A stretch of DNA of 64,000 nucleotides from Thalassococcus sp. S3 (GCF_004216475.1 NZ_CP022303.1:1612001-1676000), one strand, 5' to 3'; positions 9,901 to 17,287 are shown, numbered from the stretch's first letter. Program-made: numbers and translations. The notes: generated by a model not told the origin, from the letters alone.

Positions 9901-10176
9901 ACACCGCCCACGCAGCAAAACCAGGGGCAATCGCTGGCGCCGAACGTGCGCCGCCCGGATGACGAAAGCGTGGTGTCGAACCTGGTGATGATTGCCGAAC
10001 TGCCGACCAATCTGACCGCCCCCAACCCGATGGCGCAGGTCAGCGCCGAAGCGGACAAGCTGTTGGCTGAGCTTGCAAAAAATCCGGTCTGGGGCGCGGA
10101 CCTGGCGGAGAAATCCGCCGAGCACAAGGAGGACATCATGAAATACATGCGCTCATTCTACGGAATTGCGGGCTGA
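3928..10176 (+). CDS. Giant multi-LamG (concanavalin-like) protein with unique C-terminal region
   Basis: A 2082-residue protein without a visible signal peptide. After about 300 residues of unknown N-terminal sequence there are several LamG-like jelly-roll units, complete or partial, at roughly 313-488, 755-862, 865-966, 970-1181, 1190-1291 and 1297-1421. They show typical segments such as LTVEAWIKP, WTHLSAVW, MWVRRAEAD and the closing pattern GLVGYWKFND. Residues about 1430-2082 match no family I recognise. Within them, about 1558-1611 is a Gly/Ala/Ser-rich stretch with alternating polar and non-polar residues (VNFRFGFGADAEFSVGLGAQ), as in membrane-inserting beta hairpins. LamG domains usually bind glycans or proteins, so surface adhesion or target recognition is likely. 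The ribosome-binding site before the ATG is poor. The next gene starts on its stop codon (TGATG), showing translational coupling. Confidence 0.75.
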   Translation: MSQKYTKTIEFNGVAITLFLDDSDPNDIRICYTTHSAESDNPSADSSWRDPVPLGFPREITTAGREVLTVKMATAAPTADADFCVVSDNAFVFVFRMATDSTIYCDKFVYDATNGRLVNATQVRYRRSRKADIPLDRKDTFGHKDMNDRLFLEPTVQLGFLNNVLPGRFTVAILPTELTGETRWQFFIQRKDTNKLTGYSILRSLDGGFNLDDSLDPDTGEVLPSAEFKLVDATQDPLSLKAPPELVRYDQQEWQEDEYGAVTLQKREMRAMLAVPVGDKQTPALLDFGIGRDGFLTQVGETVEVSTEAVRQSALRFDPGIAAEVTLPEVKTGKQLTVEAWIKPAMEREGDVQILVSADDADVPFTLGLSDGVPYFVGPGDVAAAADEPVSTKDWTHLSAVWSGGAAKIAINGQIHKGGTGDRGSVPDTGLRIGGKTGFMGDLCALRLWKTARTQGQILRGMNHMPKAGDPDWDDLVGFWPCNEPNDATRFTTLLNEAQSGAAADGVLESAKWVSATAPVTVTGAPVSFDENGLTLSTTVLTDISAAGRINLHEGGDSRLHLYYSDLATQAAMATQASPVVARASYGTPWVAEDPLGGPAEHGQLSFVARVVGPVMGDLDPDAPFVLIKTTKGDTCEVTLKSYTGYKEVWPQVPRRLSDFASILNGRAAQLSDDPAQEDEEGPVYDYTQVKITAGTGQDGPAPAAGSGSSIFSVLTGPLPANGAPALVQSVTKSKPPMRLRAGAGMRWLPYPPVLGIDMSDLGQLVEVVSAKDMPDYAGSLEIPRDLTIEAWLAPIASPADDVQTLFAFNKPGASPDQSVEYLVGLDKDGVPYAGKGPIVNAADQAIPFGSGWTHLAASFRTQYGIQLGGERYLDAGNNENTKTADAVTLESWIKLDKLGGKQTVMAKTEPSNGTSWVLAVEPDGKLGFTVEQATQTGSHSRKITSSSALKTGQWHHVSAVYDVEYTREVAISFDAGNYVKLPEVDNPPEDGVTIMMWVRRAEADNSAQQSLFRSVDLPRDLAFSLLLTNGVLQFNAIHGGQQHQITARDQLRRADWIHIAATYDASRGISLVVDGVPEPATQSLSFGASAAARARFGNAAATAYNYTVGGFTTQETFIGTINEVSLWNRGLTLDEVRQKIRRPLASTERGLVGYWKFNDLFGTTVTDIAGTANGVLEGGTFIRIDKGAFAHKLFIDGQMEVFERVTDPIALSEARVTMGSSYFDNYLQGIISQSRLWNVGQMNWQIDYFMRREIPSNADGLVSSWLFDTGKGGVVFDKKSDNNGQIRDGRTDLTEDVVNGMWVVADFMAGWSFFINGTQVGSVDAALPAGGYGSAQANIGTFALNGAYSRFYTGQISQLRVWSSQRSGPQVRGPMHTLMSPGVPNLAAFWGFDEGSGLRLADLTGNGNNGEWIGSAASPDWILSEVPVGLEPPQIRSAAGDIAKPQNLKTDYAPSVGQFGSTRRDARGDLYASLVQSTSLIDKASGTLVQSDDFQLGDLVLQFVGQVQIDPTLIGYIEGTPPLPAENLKLYPGDPISYIGASTLFLDETNIKSYTYTASRSVGTTVDVNFRFGFGADAEFSVGLGAQAKTYEMSGSAGLAVQANSQVDTTGEGVATEELTVIAQKYMETRGGWYDNPYDIDMGVGQIFYPDNIGYALVRSGTADLFAMRLAGSGGLVGYTAQANPDIPEDMNIIMFKIDDQYVKNGTLDGWIGFQPDTAYPNLQPGEKASYFKPLEAYAIKATIDREQKQRQAYFENFDAEALGTQADVLEPDAVDIADTGQSLVNALIGVKDKAALSIYEWREKMARRSMVNTYVWTAEGGLYSEQQQFMALREETSGGSYTMTAQAGIFTEFAISPGPLFNLDAMFGTTITTMAQKTDHDSALFSLQIDLMGDQRYIGLVEEDEYGDLLYTRKPSPGKVRGYRFMSFYRAPSKQNFEAFKDGIVDRDWLMGQGDYAGKFDPDALALRQALNNPNEVWRVMHRVTYVNRTPPTQQNQGQSLAPNVRRPDDESVVSNLVMIAELPTNLTAPNPMAQVSAEADKLLAELAKNPVWGADLAEKSAEHKEDIMKYMRSFYGIAG

Positions 10177-10733
10177 TGGAGATCGTCGAAACCCTTGGGC
10201 GGGGCAGCCCCAATGACATGCGCGGACGCCTGAAAGACTGGCTGGGTGTCGCCGATGTCGAGATCAGCGATCAGGCTTTGGCCGCAATCGTCGGCAGCAC
10301 CCGATTTGCCCAGAAACTGACCGTCGTCCGAGATCATCCGGACGCCGTGCGGCATCTTCTGGCCAATCCCCCAAGAGCGCCGCAATCCGCACTGGCGCAT
10401 CTAAGCGATCCGAACACGGCGCCGCGCGCCAAGCCCGCGAAACCGCATTCGGTCGGTCGGTCGGCCCTGAAATGGGTGCGGGACGGCATGAAACGGGTCG
10501 ATGACGAAACGCGAGAGCGTCGCTGGGCCGCCTGCATGGCCTGCCCGCATCTGCGCGACGGCGCGACAAGCCCGCTGCACAAGGCCACCGCGGCCATCGT
10601 GAACTCGGCCAAGGTCTGCGGTCTCTGCGGATGCAACGTGCGCGCAAAAGGCGGCCTGCCGCATGAGCGCTGCCCGGATGACCATCCCGAGACCCAAGGG
10701 CTGAGCCGGTGGTCCGAACCCAATGACATTTAA
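10176..10733 (+). CDS. Small cysteine-rich (probable zinc-binding) protein
   Basis: A 185-residue protein of unknown function. The C-terminal third carries CMACPH, then CGLCGC, then ERCPDDH, so six or seven Cys could form one or two zinc sites. A short basic segment (RERRW) precedes the first Cys pair. The N-terminal 90 residues are helical and unremarkable. The start overlaps the stop of the giant LamG gene as TGATG. Proteins with a similar CGLCGC tail are common as small accessory proteins in phage and biosynthetic loci, but I cannot name a family with confidence. Confidence 0.7.
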   Translation: MEIVETLGRGSPNDMRGRLKDWLGVADVEISDQALAAIVGSTRFAQKLTVVRDHPDAVRHLLANPPRAPQSALAHLSDPNTAPRAKPAKPHSVGRSALKWVRDGMKRVDDETRERRWAACMACPHLRDGATSPLHKATAAIVNSAKVCGLCGCNVRAKGGLPHERCPDDHPETQGLSRWSEPNDI

Positions 10734-10749
10734 CGAGAGGAGACTTGAG

Positions 10750-12774
10750 ATGAGTGTAGACTATTGCGGGGACGGCTTCTGCGTCCCGGAAAAACCGAAT
10801 ATCGACGCCAGTTGCCACGCGCTGGGCCAGAAGGCCGGCAAGTGGATCATGTATCAGGTCAATGGCAAGACCTGCTACTGCATCTGCAGCTGTGTTGGCG
10901 AAGGCACAATGGTGACCGACGGTCATGGAGAAGAGATCCCCGTCGAAGCGATTGAACAGGGTCAGACCACGGTTCTGGCCGCCGGGCGCAGCCTTGAGTT
11001 CAAGCCAAAGATCGTCGAATCCATCGTCGGCACTGCCGTCGCGGAGACCGAGAACACGATCTATCTCAAATACATCCTCGATGGTGTCGAGATTGAGCGT
11101 GTCGTGACCATGGATCACCCGTTCCTGCTGGCCGATGGCAATCTGGTTGGCGCAGGCGTTCTTCAGCTCAAGGACCGTCTGGTTGACGACAACGGAAACG
11201 AGGTTGAAATCAAGGAGGTCCGCTGGGGCACCTATGTCGGCCAGTTCTTCGAATTCGCGACCAGCCTGGAAAAGCCCAACGCGGATCTGGAGGGCCATCT
11301 GGTTCTCACGGACGGGGTCGTGACGGGGGATTATGCCGTTTCGGTCTACGTCAATTTCCCGATTAACGCGGACGAAACCAAGGATCTTGCGGATAACGGT
11401 CGGCCCTTCATCGGCAGCGCCGAATGGCGCGAGAAGAACGGCATGGATCCAGCCAGCGGCAGCCTGGGTGTTCTGCGGCTTGCAAACGGCGTTTTCATTC
11501 CCGCGGAGCATTTTCACGTGGATGTGCCCGAACATGCCAGTGCGTTCCTGCCGGAATGGCAGGCAAATGCGCTGGAAAGGAAGGCCAAGAAGCTGCCGCT
11601 GTCGGATCAGTACCGGCTGGATATGTGCGAGTTCATTCTGAACAATCTCTTCGCCACCAACTATCCGGACATTCAGTTTGAGTTCAACTGGTACGACGAC
11701 GATATCAATTCGTATTCCTGGGTCGATACGCTGAGCGGAGATCAGAAAGTCTATCTCTCGGGCGGTCTGGCGCGGGTCGAAGGGTTTGATATCGACGGGG
11801 TCACGCTGGCCATCGCGCACGAGGTCGGCCATCTGCTGGGCAAACCGCAATTCGAAGACGGCGTGACCTGCGAAGGGCAGGCAGACTGGTTCGGGGCCTC
11901 GATTGTCCTGAGATCGGTCTGGTTCGGGGTCGAGTATTTCTCGAAGCTGGATGAGGCGATTGCGCAGATGCGCACCCTTTACCGCTATCTTCGCAAGAAA
12001 GGCGACACGGTCGAAGACGAAGCCTTTGACGTCGATCATATGGGCCAGCCCTATCCATCGAACGAATGTCGTCTGAAGACATTCGAAGCGGCCAAGGTCT
12101 CGCCGACCGCACCTGAGTGCTCGCTCTGCGCGGAACCCGAGCCGCCTTATGACGATGACGAGGATGACGAAGATGAGGGTCTGCTGATCGACGACGGAAG
12201 CTGGCTTTTCGAGGCCGAGGAGGACCCGGAGACCGGGACCACCATGGCCAAGTTCACCGGCGTGCGTGATCGTCAGCGTCGCAAGAAACGGCGTCTGCCT
12301 GCGGCTGCGGAAGGTGAGGATCTGCTGGCCAAGATCTCCGGCGCACGTGACCGTCAGCGTCGCAAGAAGCATCGGTTCGAGGAAGAGGATGGCGGCGAGG
12401 ATCTTCTAGCCAAGATCTCTGGCGCACGGGATCGCCAGCGCCGCAAGAAGCGGCGGTTTGAGGAAGAGGATGGCGGCGAGGATCTTCTGGCCAAGATCTC
12501 CGGCGCAAGGGACCGTCAGCGCCGCAAAAAGCGCCGCATGGAGGACGACGAAGGCGGCAATGTCGAAGGACCCTTTGCCAAGATCGCCGGCCCAAGGGAC
12601 CGCCAGCGCAAGAAGAAATACCGTCTTGTGGAGGTCTTTGGAGAAGAGGACGGGTCGGAAGACGCGCTTCTTGGAAAAGGTGCGGGCGCTCGGGATCGCC
12701 AACGCAAGAAGAAAGGCGGGCGTCCGACCAAGAAGCTGGGCGGAAACGATCGTCAGCGGCGCAAGAAGCGTTAA
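10750..12774 (+). CDS. Hint-domain zinc metalloprotease with C-terminal basic repeats
   Basis: A 674-residue protein. A Cys-rich leader (residues 1-48) ends in CICSC and runs into a Hint (intein/hedgehog-type) domain at about 46-200: GEGTMVTDGHGEEIPVEAI is the first block and TMDH at 120-123 is the TxxH block. Hint domains cleave their own chain. Residues about 280-400 form a zincin-like domain with HEVGH at 357-361 and CEGQAD at 374-379 as likely third-ligand region. After an acidic stretch (DDDEDDEDE near 470), seven repeats of DRQR(R/K)KK fill the last 175 residues. The ATG at 10750 is chosen for GAGAGGAGA upstream; an ATG at 10723 lies inside the previous gene. I infer a self-processing effector or processing enzyme of the island. 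Confidence 0.72.
   Translation: MSVDYCGDGFCVPEKPNIDASCHALGQKAGKWIMYQVNGKTCYCICSCVGEGTMVTDGHGEEIPVEAIEQGQTTVLAAGRSLEFKPKIVESIVGTAVAETENTIYLKYILDGVEIERVVTMDHPFLLADGNLVGAGVLQLKDRLVDDNGNEVEIKEVRWGTYVGQFFEFATSLEKPNADLEGHLVLTDGVVTGDYAVSVYVNFPINADETKDLADNGRPFIGSAEWREKNGMDPASGSLGVLRLANGVFIPAEHFHVDVPEHASAFLPEWQANALERKAKKLPLSDQYRLDMCEFILNNLFATNYPDIQFEFNWYDDDINSYSWVDTLSGDQKVYLSGGLARVEGFDIDGVTLAIAHEVGHLLGKPQFEDGVTCEGQADWFGASIVLRSVWFGVEYFSKLDEAIAQMRTLYRYLRKKGDTVEDEAFDVDHMGQPYPSNECRLKTFEAAKVSPTAPECSLCAEPEPPYDDDEDDEDEGLLIDDGSWLFEAEEDPETGTTMAKFTGVRDRQRRKKRRLPAAAEGEDLLAKISGARDRQRRKKHRFEEEDGGEDLLAKISGARDRQRRKKRRFEEEDGGEDLLAKISGARDRQRRKKRRMEDDEGGNVEGPFAKIAGPRDRQRKKKYRLVEVFGEEDGSEDALLGKGAGARDRQRKKKGGRPTKKLGGNDRQRRKKR
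12244..12774 (+). repeat. Seven in-frame repeats encoding ARDRQRRKKRR-type basic motifs
   Basis: Units of about 81 bases encode AKISGARDRQRRKKRR followed by an acidic spacer such as FEEEDGGEDLL. Seven copies of the basic core are present; the middle three units are nearly identical in DNA and the outer ones diverge, which suggests recent unequal exchange. The repeated DNA forms the 3-prime end of the Hint-metalloprotease gene. Confidence 0.95.
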
Positions 12775-12789
12775 CGCAGAAGCGAAAGA

Positions 12790-12815
12790 GGCGGGGCGTT
12801 TGACGCGCCCCGTCC
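12790..12815 (+). terminator. GC-rich hairpin between the two Hint-domain genes
   Basis: A 7-bp stem (CGGGGCG with CGCCCCG) and a short loop lie between the two genes. There is no T-run, so it may be a weak terminator or an mRNA processing or stability element rather than a full stop. Confidence 0.45.
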
Positions 12816-12837
12816 CTCCATCATTGAGGTTCAGCCG

Positions 12838-13914
12838 ATGTCAGATCAACTCCCAATACCCCGCTGCCCTGCCGAGTTCTGCCTTGAGAACCGGCGGACC
12901 ATTGGTGTCGTATGTCACGACCTAGGCTTGAAGCCCGGAAGACCGGTGTTGCTGAAAGTCGACGGGACAATCTGCATGTGCCCGTGCTCCGAAGGCAGCC
13001 TGGGCGCTGGTGTGATCGCGGGCGAAGGCGGGGTTCTCTTACCGACCCATCTGGCACAGGGGGCGCTGGTCATGGCCGCGGATCGCGATGGAAACGAGAG
13101 CCTGGCCGAGTTGGAACTTGTGCGCGAAGTGCCGGCCCCGCGTCAGGAGAACATGATTTACCTCAGCTACCGTGTCGGTGACCGGGACATTGAACAGGTC
13201 CTTGGAATGGACTGTCCGGTCAGGCTGAATACTGGCGAAATCATTCCTGCGGGCAGGCTGCAATTGTCGGATTGTCTTGTCGGTCGGGCGGGCCTCGACG
13301 TTCGGATCAACGATTTGCTTTGGGGCGCGTTCGAGGGGCAGGCCTTTGATATCGCAACCGGCATGTCGCGCCCCGACGCGCAGATGACCGGGCATTTTCT
13401 TGTGCGCGACGGCATCGTTGTGGGGGATCTTGCGATCCAGACCTACTTTGGGGACGTGCTTGCCGAAGCGCTCGACAAGCGAGCGCGTCCTCTTGTCGGA
13501 ACCGCCGCCTGGGACGATCAGAACCGTGCCGATAGCCGCGGGCAAGACGTCGAGGACGTGATCGAGCTGCCCACGGGGCTGTTTTTTCCCGCCGCGTTTG
13601 TCACGACCGACATTCCACAAGGCGCATTGTCGGCCTTTTCCGCCAGGACATCCGAAGATGGTGACGTGCAGGCGGAGATCGAAGACCAGCACATCCTGCA
13701 TCTGGTGGAACACGCAATCGAATTCGACCTCGCCCCGCGACATCCGACGGTGAATTTCGTGATGGATTGGTACGATCACGACGAGAATGCGTATCTCTGG
13801 CAGGACAGTCCACGCGACCGCCATTTGGTCGTCACCGGCGGTCTGGTGCGCCGAAAGGGTCTGGAGGTCGTTCAGATGATGGACGAACTGGTGGGGAGGC
13901 CGGACGAATGCTGA
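12838..13914 (+). CDS. Degenerate truncated paralogue of the Hint metalloprotease
   Basis: A 358-residue protein that follows the first 365 residues of the upstream gene: Cys-rich leader ending in ICMCPC, Hint-like region, then a shared segment (MDWYDHDENAYLW here, FNWYDDDINSYSW upstream). The Hint TxxH block is changed to LGMDCP, so its His is lost. The protein stops where the zinc site should be: the region aligned to HEVGHLLGKP reads QMMDELVGRP, so both zinc His and the catalytic Glu are missing, as are the basic repeats. It could be a decayed copy, an immunity-type inhibitor or a structural partner. The stop overlaps the start of the next gene, and the reading frame is intact, so it is probably still expressed. 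Confidence 0.7.
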   Translation: MSDQLPIPRCPAEFCLENRRTIGVVCHDLGLKPGRPVLLKVDGTICMCPCSEGSLGAGVIAGEGGVLLPTHLAQGALVMAADRDGNESLAELELVREVPAPRQENMIYLSYRVGDRDIEQVLGMDCPVRLNTGEIIPAGRLQLSDCLVGRAGLDVRINDLLWGAFEGQAFDIATGMSRPDAQMTGHFLVRDGIVVGDLAIQTYFGDVLAEALDKRARPLVGTAAWDDQNRADSRGQDVEDVIELPTGLFFPAAFVTTDIPQGALSAFSARTSEDGDVQAEIEDQHILHLVEHAIEFDLAPRHPTVNFVMDWYDHDENAYLWQDSPRDRHLVVTGGLVRRKGLEVVQMMDELVGRPDEC

Positions 13915-15479
13915 AATTCCGCATCAACAGCGACGACCTGTCAGAGCCGTGGCAACGCGCCGGACGGGCGCTTGTCGCCGGGGACAGCCGGGTCGTTCCG
14001 TTTCGGAACCCGATGTTGGAAAACATGCTGATCCAATCGCCCGGTCAGACCTGCATCGTGGTGCGCGAGCGGGGCCGAGTGCCGGCGCGGGACCGCGTTC
14101 TGTCTGCGTCGGGCTTTCACAAGGCGCTGGGCGCTTTGCGGCGCTGGCCTTTGGATATGCTCGTCCTTTTGATCGACCATAAGGCGCGCCGCGTCCGGTT
14201 GCGCAGCGGACGGGGCGGCAATGCGCCGGTCTTTCTGATGCCGTCCGACACCGCGCTGATCGGGGACTGGGATCCGCAATGTCTGCTGCCGGAGGTGACC
14301 GCCTTGCGGCCCGGTGCCGCGGCCTTGTTCCTGCGAAATTTCGACATGCCCTATGGGCCGCACACGCTGTTTGAGGGGCTGGAACTGGCCGTTGCGGACA
14401 GCATCGTCGATTGGAGCCCGGGCCAGCCGTTGCGTCATCTTTCAGCACCGGACTGGCCGCAGCCCAGGGCGACGGCACTGCGACCCGGCGGGGATCCGGT
14501 TGCCGTGGCGCTCGATATGCTGAAAGCGTCGATGGAGCGGATGATCCACCCCGATGTCTGCTATGGGTCGGAGCTGAGCGGGGGCCTCGATTCCGCGCTT
14601 GTATCGATCGTGGCGCAGGATCAGCTTGAGGGGCTTTTCACCTTCGGTTTGCGCTTGCCGGAGATGGACGGACAGTCAGAGCGGCGCTTGTCGATGATCG
14701 AGCGCTTTGGATTTGAGGATCATCTCTTCGATCTTGAAAAGGCTGTCCCGCTCGCTCCCAATTCCCCACGGTGGGAGGGGATCGGGTCGGTGCCCTGGGA
14801 AGAGACCTATGAAGAGGGGGTTGCCCATCTTCTGGGACAGGCGCGGGAGTTGGGTGTTTCGGCCATGTTCACGGGTTTTGGCGGAGATGAGCTCTGCGGC
14901 CTGCATCCGGGGGAGCCGCCGGTGCCCTCCCATCTCGCGCCGTTCGAACCGGCCGGAGAAGAGCGGATCGATGCGGACTTTCTGACCTCCGATGCGTTGT
15001 CTGCGATGCGGGGATATGCGCCGGAGACCGCCCCGCGCGCGGCCATCGAGGGATCGGCGCTGGAAACCGTGGCCTACGGGGCCGCGCTTTACATGCGGCA
15101 TGGGATCTGGCCGATCCACCCCCTTTGCACTCCTGAACTGGCGCGGTTCTGTGCCGCCCTGCCTTGGGAATGGCGGGCCGGGCGCCGGATCGAACGCGAG
15201 ATGTTGCGGCGGATCGGCTGCCCGGAAATCGTCGCAGGATCCCGTCGCGTGGACAGTTTCCTGCCGGCCCTTGCATCGGGCATGCGCAACGGCTCTTTCG
15301 CCCCCGTCCAGCGTCTGTTCGGAGGGGCGCGTCTGGCGCGGCTTGGGCTTGTCGACCGGGATCGGCTGCAACGGGATTTCGAAGACTGGCGCGCGTCCGG
15401 CTCTGACGAGGCGGTGCTGCCATTCTATAGCGCGGCCAGCCTGGAACTTGCGCTGCGCCAGACCGGTATCGCGCCATGA
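13908..15479 (+). CDS. Asparagine-synthetase-like ATP-dependent ligase (no glutaminase Cys)
   Basis: A 523-residue protein with the PP-loop motif SGGLDS at 224-229 and FTGFGGDE at 321-328, both typical of the asparagine synthase domain that adenylates a carboxylate. The N-terminal 200 residues resemble a glutaminase-like fold only loosely and lack the catalytic Cys after Met, so ammonia from glutamine is unlikely. Proteins of this architecture include the lasso-peptide cyclase McjC and other amide-forming modifiers. The ATG at 13908 overlaps the upstream stop by 7 bases; the longer upstream frame overlaps the previous gene and is not expected to be translated. The next gene overlaps its stop. 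It may form an amide or isopeptide bond on a product of the island, but the substrate is unknown. Confidence 0.78.
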   Translation: MLKFRINSDDLSEPWQRAGRALVAGDSRVVPFRNPMLENMLIQSPGQTCIVVRERGRVPARDRVLSASGFHKALGALRRWPLDMLVLLIDHKARRVRLRSGRGGNAPVFLMPSDTALIGDWDPQCLLPEVTALRPGAAALFLRNFDMPYGPHTLFEGLELAVADSIVDWSPGQPLRHLSAPDWPQPRATALRPGGDPVAVALDMLKASMERMIHPDVCYGSELSGGLDSALVSIVAQDQLEGLFTFGLRLPEMDGQSERRLSMIERFGFEDHLFDLEKAVPLAPNSPRWEGIGSVPWEETYEEGVAHLLGQARELGVSAMFTGFGGDELCGLHPGEPPVPSHLAPFEPAGEERIDADFLTSDALSAMRGYAPETAPRAAIEGSALETVAYGAALYMRHGIWPIHPLCTPELARFCAALPWEWRAGRRIEREMLRRIGCPEIVAGSRRVDSFLPALASGMRNGSFAPVQRLFGGARLARLGLVDRDRLQRDFEDWRASGSDEAVLPFYSAASLELALRQTGIAP

Positions 15480-17173
15480 CGGGGCCGTCGAAGCGGATCG
15501 GCCTTTTTGTCGATTTCCCGGAGCCTCAACAGGATCGCAACGGTGTCTTTGGCCGCGATATCGCGGTGGACGGTTTTTGCGAAGCCCTGGTTTCGCACGC
15601 ACCCGCGTCGGAATTGTGCCTGTTCTACAACGGCCCGCTTTTGTCGCGCCGGACGGCGGATACCGCTCATCTAGAAGCGCTTGCAGGGCCGGATGTCACG
15701 CTGCGGTTTTCCGAGATGCGCGCGGCCAAGCGTGATTTCGGGTCCTTGGCGCTGACCCATTTTCACGACCCCGATGGCAATCTGAACATGGCGCACGATC
15801 TGCGCGCCCGGTATGGCCGCACACTCTTTCCCGTGACGGCCACGCCTCATGTCTTCAGCTATCCTTATCTCGCGCATGCCTGGATTCTTCGGATGTTGCT
15901 GCAACCGGGCTTGCCTTGCGATGCGATGGTCTGCCCGACCTGGTCGGCGCGTCAGACCTTTTTGAACATGATCGCATCTGTTTCCGATGCGCTGGCAGCC
16001 AGTCACGGGCTGAAGCTTTCGTTCGAGCCGCAGACGCCCGTGATCCCGATTGGCGTGGACACCGATCTGTTCCGGCCGCGCGACAAGAGCGTGGTCCGGC
16101 AAGAGCTGGGTCTGCCGGAGGACGGCGTGCTGATCGGCTGGATCGGTCGGATCTCGGCACTCGACAAGGCCGACCTGCTTCCTCTCCTCAATGTCTTTGC
16201 CAAGCTTCTGAGGTCGCACGGGGTCCAGCGGCCCAAGCTGATGATCGGCGGTTCCGGCCACTCTTTCGCGGAGATGTCGTTGCAGGCCCATATCCGAGCG
16301 CTGGGCATCGGGGAGCATGTGATGTTCCGCGAGGTTCCCACCGACATGCGCCACGTTTATCACGCGGCGGCGGACATTTTCGTCTCTCCCGCCGACAGCA
16401 TTCAGGAAACTTTTGGCATCACGCCGGTCGAGGCGATGGCAAGCGGGGTTCCACAGGTCGTGTCGGATTGGGACGGCTATCGCGATACGGTGGTCGAAGG
16501 GGCAACGGGCTTTCGCATTCCAACAGCCATCGCCGGGTCCGACGATGCGCTCAGCGCCTCGTCGGGGCTTTATGACGGGATGGACATGTTCGATCATCTG
16601 AGCTTTGGCCAGCGTGTCGTCGTAGATCCCGATGCGATGCTGGCGCGGCTGGGCCAGTTGGTGGAGGATGCCGATCTACGCCGAAAGCTGGGGGATGTGT
16701 CCCGAAAGCGGGCGCTTGAGCGGTATAGCTGGAGAAGCATTATCGCGTCTTATTTCGACCTGTGGTCCGATCTTTCGGAAAGAGCCCGGATGACCGAATG
16801 GCATCGCCAGCCGGACTATGAGGGCCGTAACCTTTTTCCCATCTTTGGGCATTACGCGACGGAAACGCTGCCGCTGACCACACCCATCGCGTTGGACCCG
16901 CAGGCCGCGGAAGTACTGTCGGGAAAGGTGCCGTTGCCGGCGCATCTGAGTGTGACGGGGCTTTTGTCGCGGCCTGTCCTGGTCTCGGTGTTCTCGGTTC
17001 TTGCCGGACCTGGCATGACCCTTGGCGAGGCGGCAGAGCGTGTTTCCAAGACAACGGGCTGCGACGGTGAGACCTCAGTCGCGCATATCATGTGGCTGAT
17101 GAAGATGGGATATGTCACCCGGCCCGGCATTTCTCAACTTGAAGCGTCGGAGGCGACATTGCGGCTGGCTTGA
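15476..17173 (+). CDS. GT4-family glycosyltransferase with C-terminal extension
   Basis: A 565-residue protein. Residues about 185-430 form a GT-B sugar-binding half: GVDTDLFRP, GWIGRISALDKADLL, a GGSGHSF segment, and the donor-site pattern QETFGITPVEAMASGVPQV with the EX7E glutamates. It would transfer a sugar from an activated donor to a protein, lipid or glycan in the cytoplasm. The last 130 residues (after about 435) are an additional region that looks like a winged-helix or small regulatory domain. The ATG overlaps the ligase stop by 4 bases, so the two are translationally coupled. It ends the plus-strand unit and faces the reb cluster. Confidence 0.82.
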   Translation: MTGPSKRIGLFVDFPEPQQDRNGVFGRDIAVDGFCEALVSHAPASELCLFYNGPLLSRRTADTAHLEALAGPDVTLRFSEMRAAKRDFGSLALTHFHDPDGNLNMAHDLRARYGRTLFPVTATPHVFSYPYLAHAWILRMLLQPGLPCDAMVCPTWSARQTFLNMIASVSDALAASHGLKLSFEPQTPVIPIGVDTDLFRPRDKSVVRQELGLPEDGVLIGWIGRISALDKADLLPLLNVFAKLLRSHGVQRPKLMIGGSGHSFAEMSLQAHIRALGIGEHVMFREVPTDMRHVYHAAADIFVSPADSIQETFGITPVEAMASGVPQVVSDWDGYRDTVVEGATGFRIPTAIAGSDDALSASSGLYDGMDMFDHLSFGQRVVVDPDAMLARLGQLVEDADLRRKLGDVSRKRALERYSWRSIIASYFDLWSDLSERARMTEWHRQPDYEGRNLFPIFGHYATETLPLTTPIALDPQAAEVLSGKVPLPAHLSVTGLLSRPVLVSVFSVLAGPGMTLGEAAERVSKTTGCDGETSVAHIMWLMKMGYVTRPGISQLEASEATLRLA

Positions 17174-17262
17174 GTTCATCTGCCGTCAAAGAAGAATTGC
17201 GAATGCTGTGCACCGGCAGAAACCGGTGTGTCACACCCATCTTTGGGGGCGGGAATCGCAAA

Positions 17263-17287
17263 CGGGGCGCCCGGAAAGGGCGCCCCG
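17263..17287. terminator. Bidirectional terminator hairpin between convergent units
   Basis: A perfect 10-bp stem, CGGGGCGCCC with GGGCGCCCCG, around a GGAAA loop lies between the convergent glycosyltransferase and reb genes. On the minus strand it is followed by TTTGC, so it fits best as the end of the reb unit but would also slow plus-strand readthrough. Confidence 0.7.

Noticed and set aside
6763..10125. Minus-strand open frame of 1120 codons opposite the LamG gene
   Set aside because: It is rich in Arg, His, Gly and Val, as expected from the antisense of a high-GC coding frame, and has no domain; the plus frame has clear LamG repeats.
10264..12372. Minus-strand open frame of 702 codons
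   Set aside because: It is antisense to the Hint-metalloprotease gene, which has conserved motifs; no independent evidence supports it.
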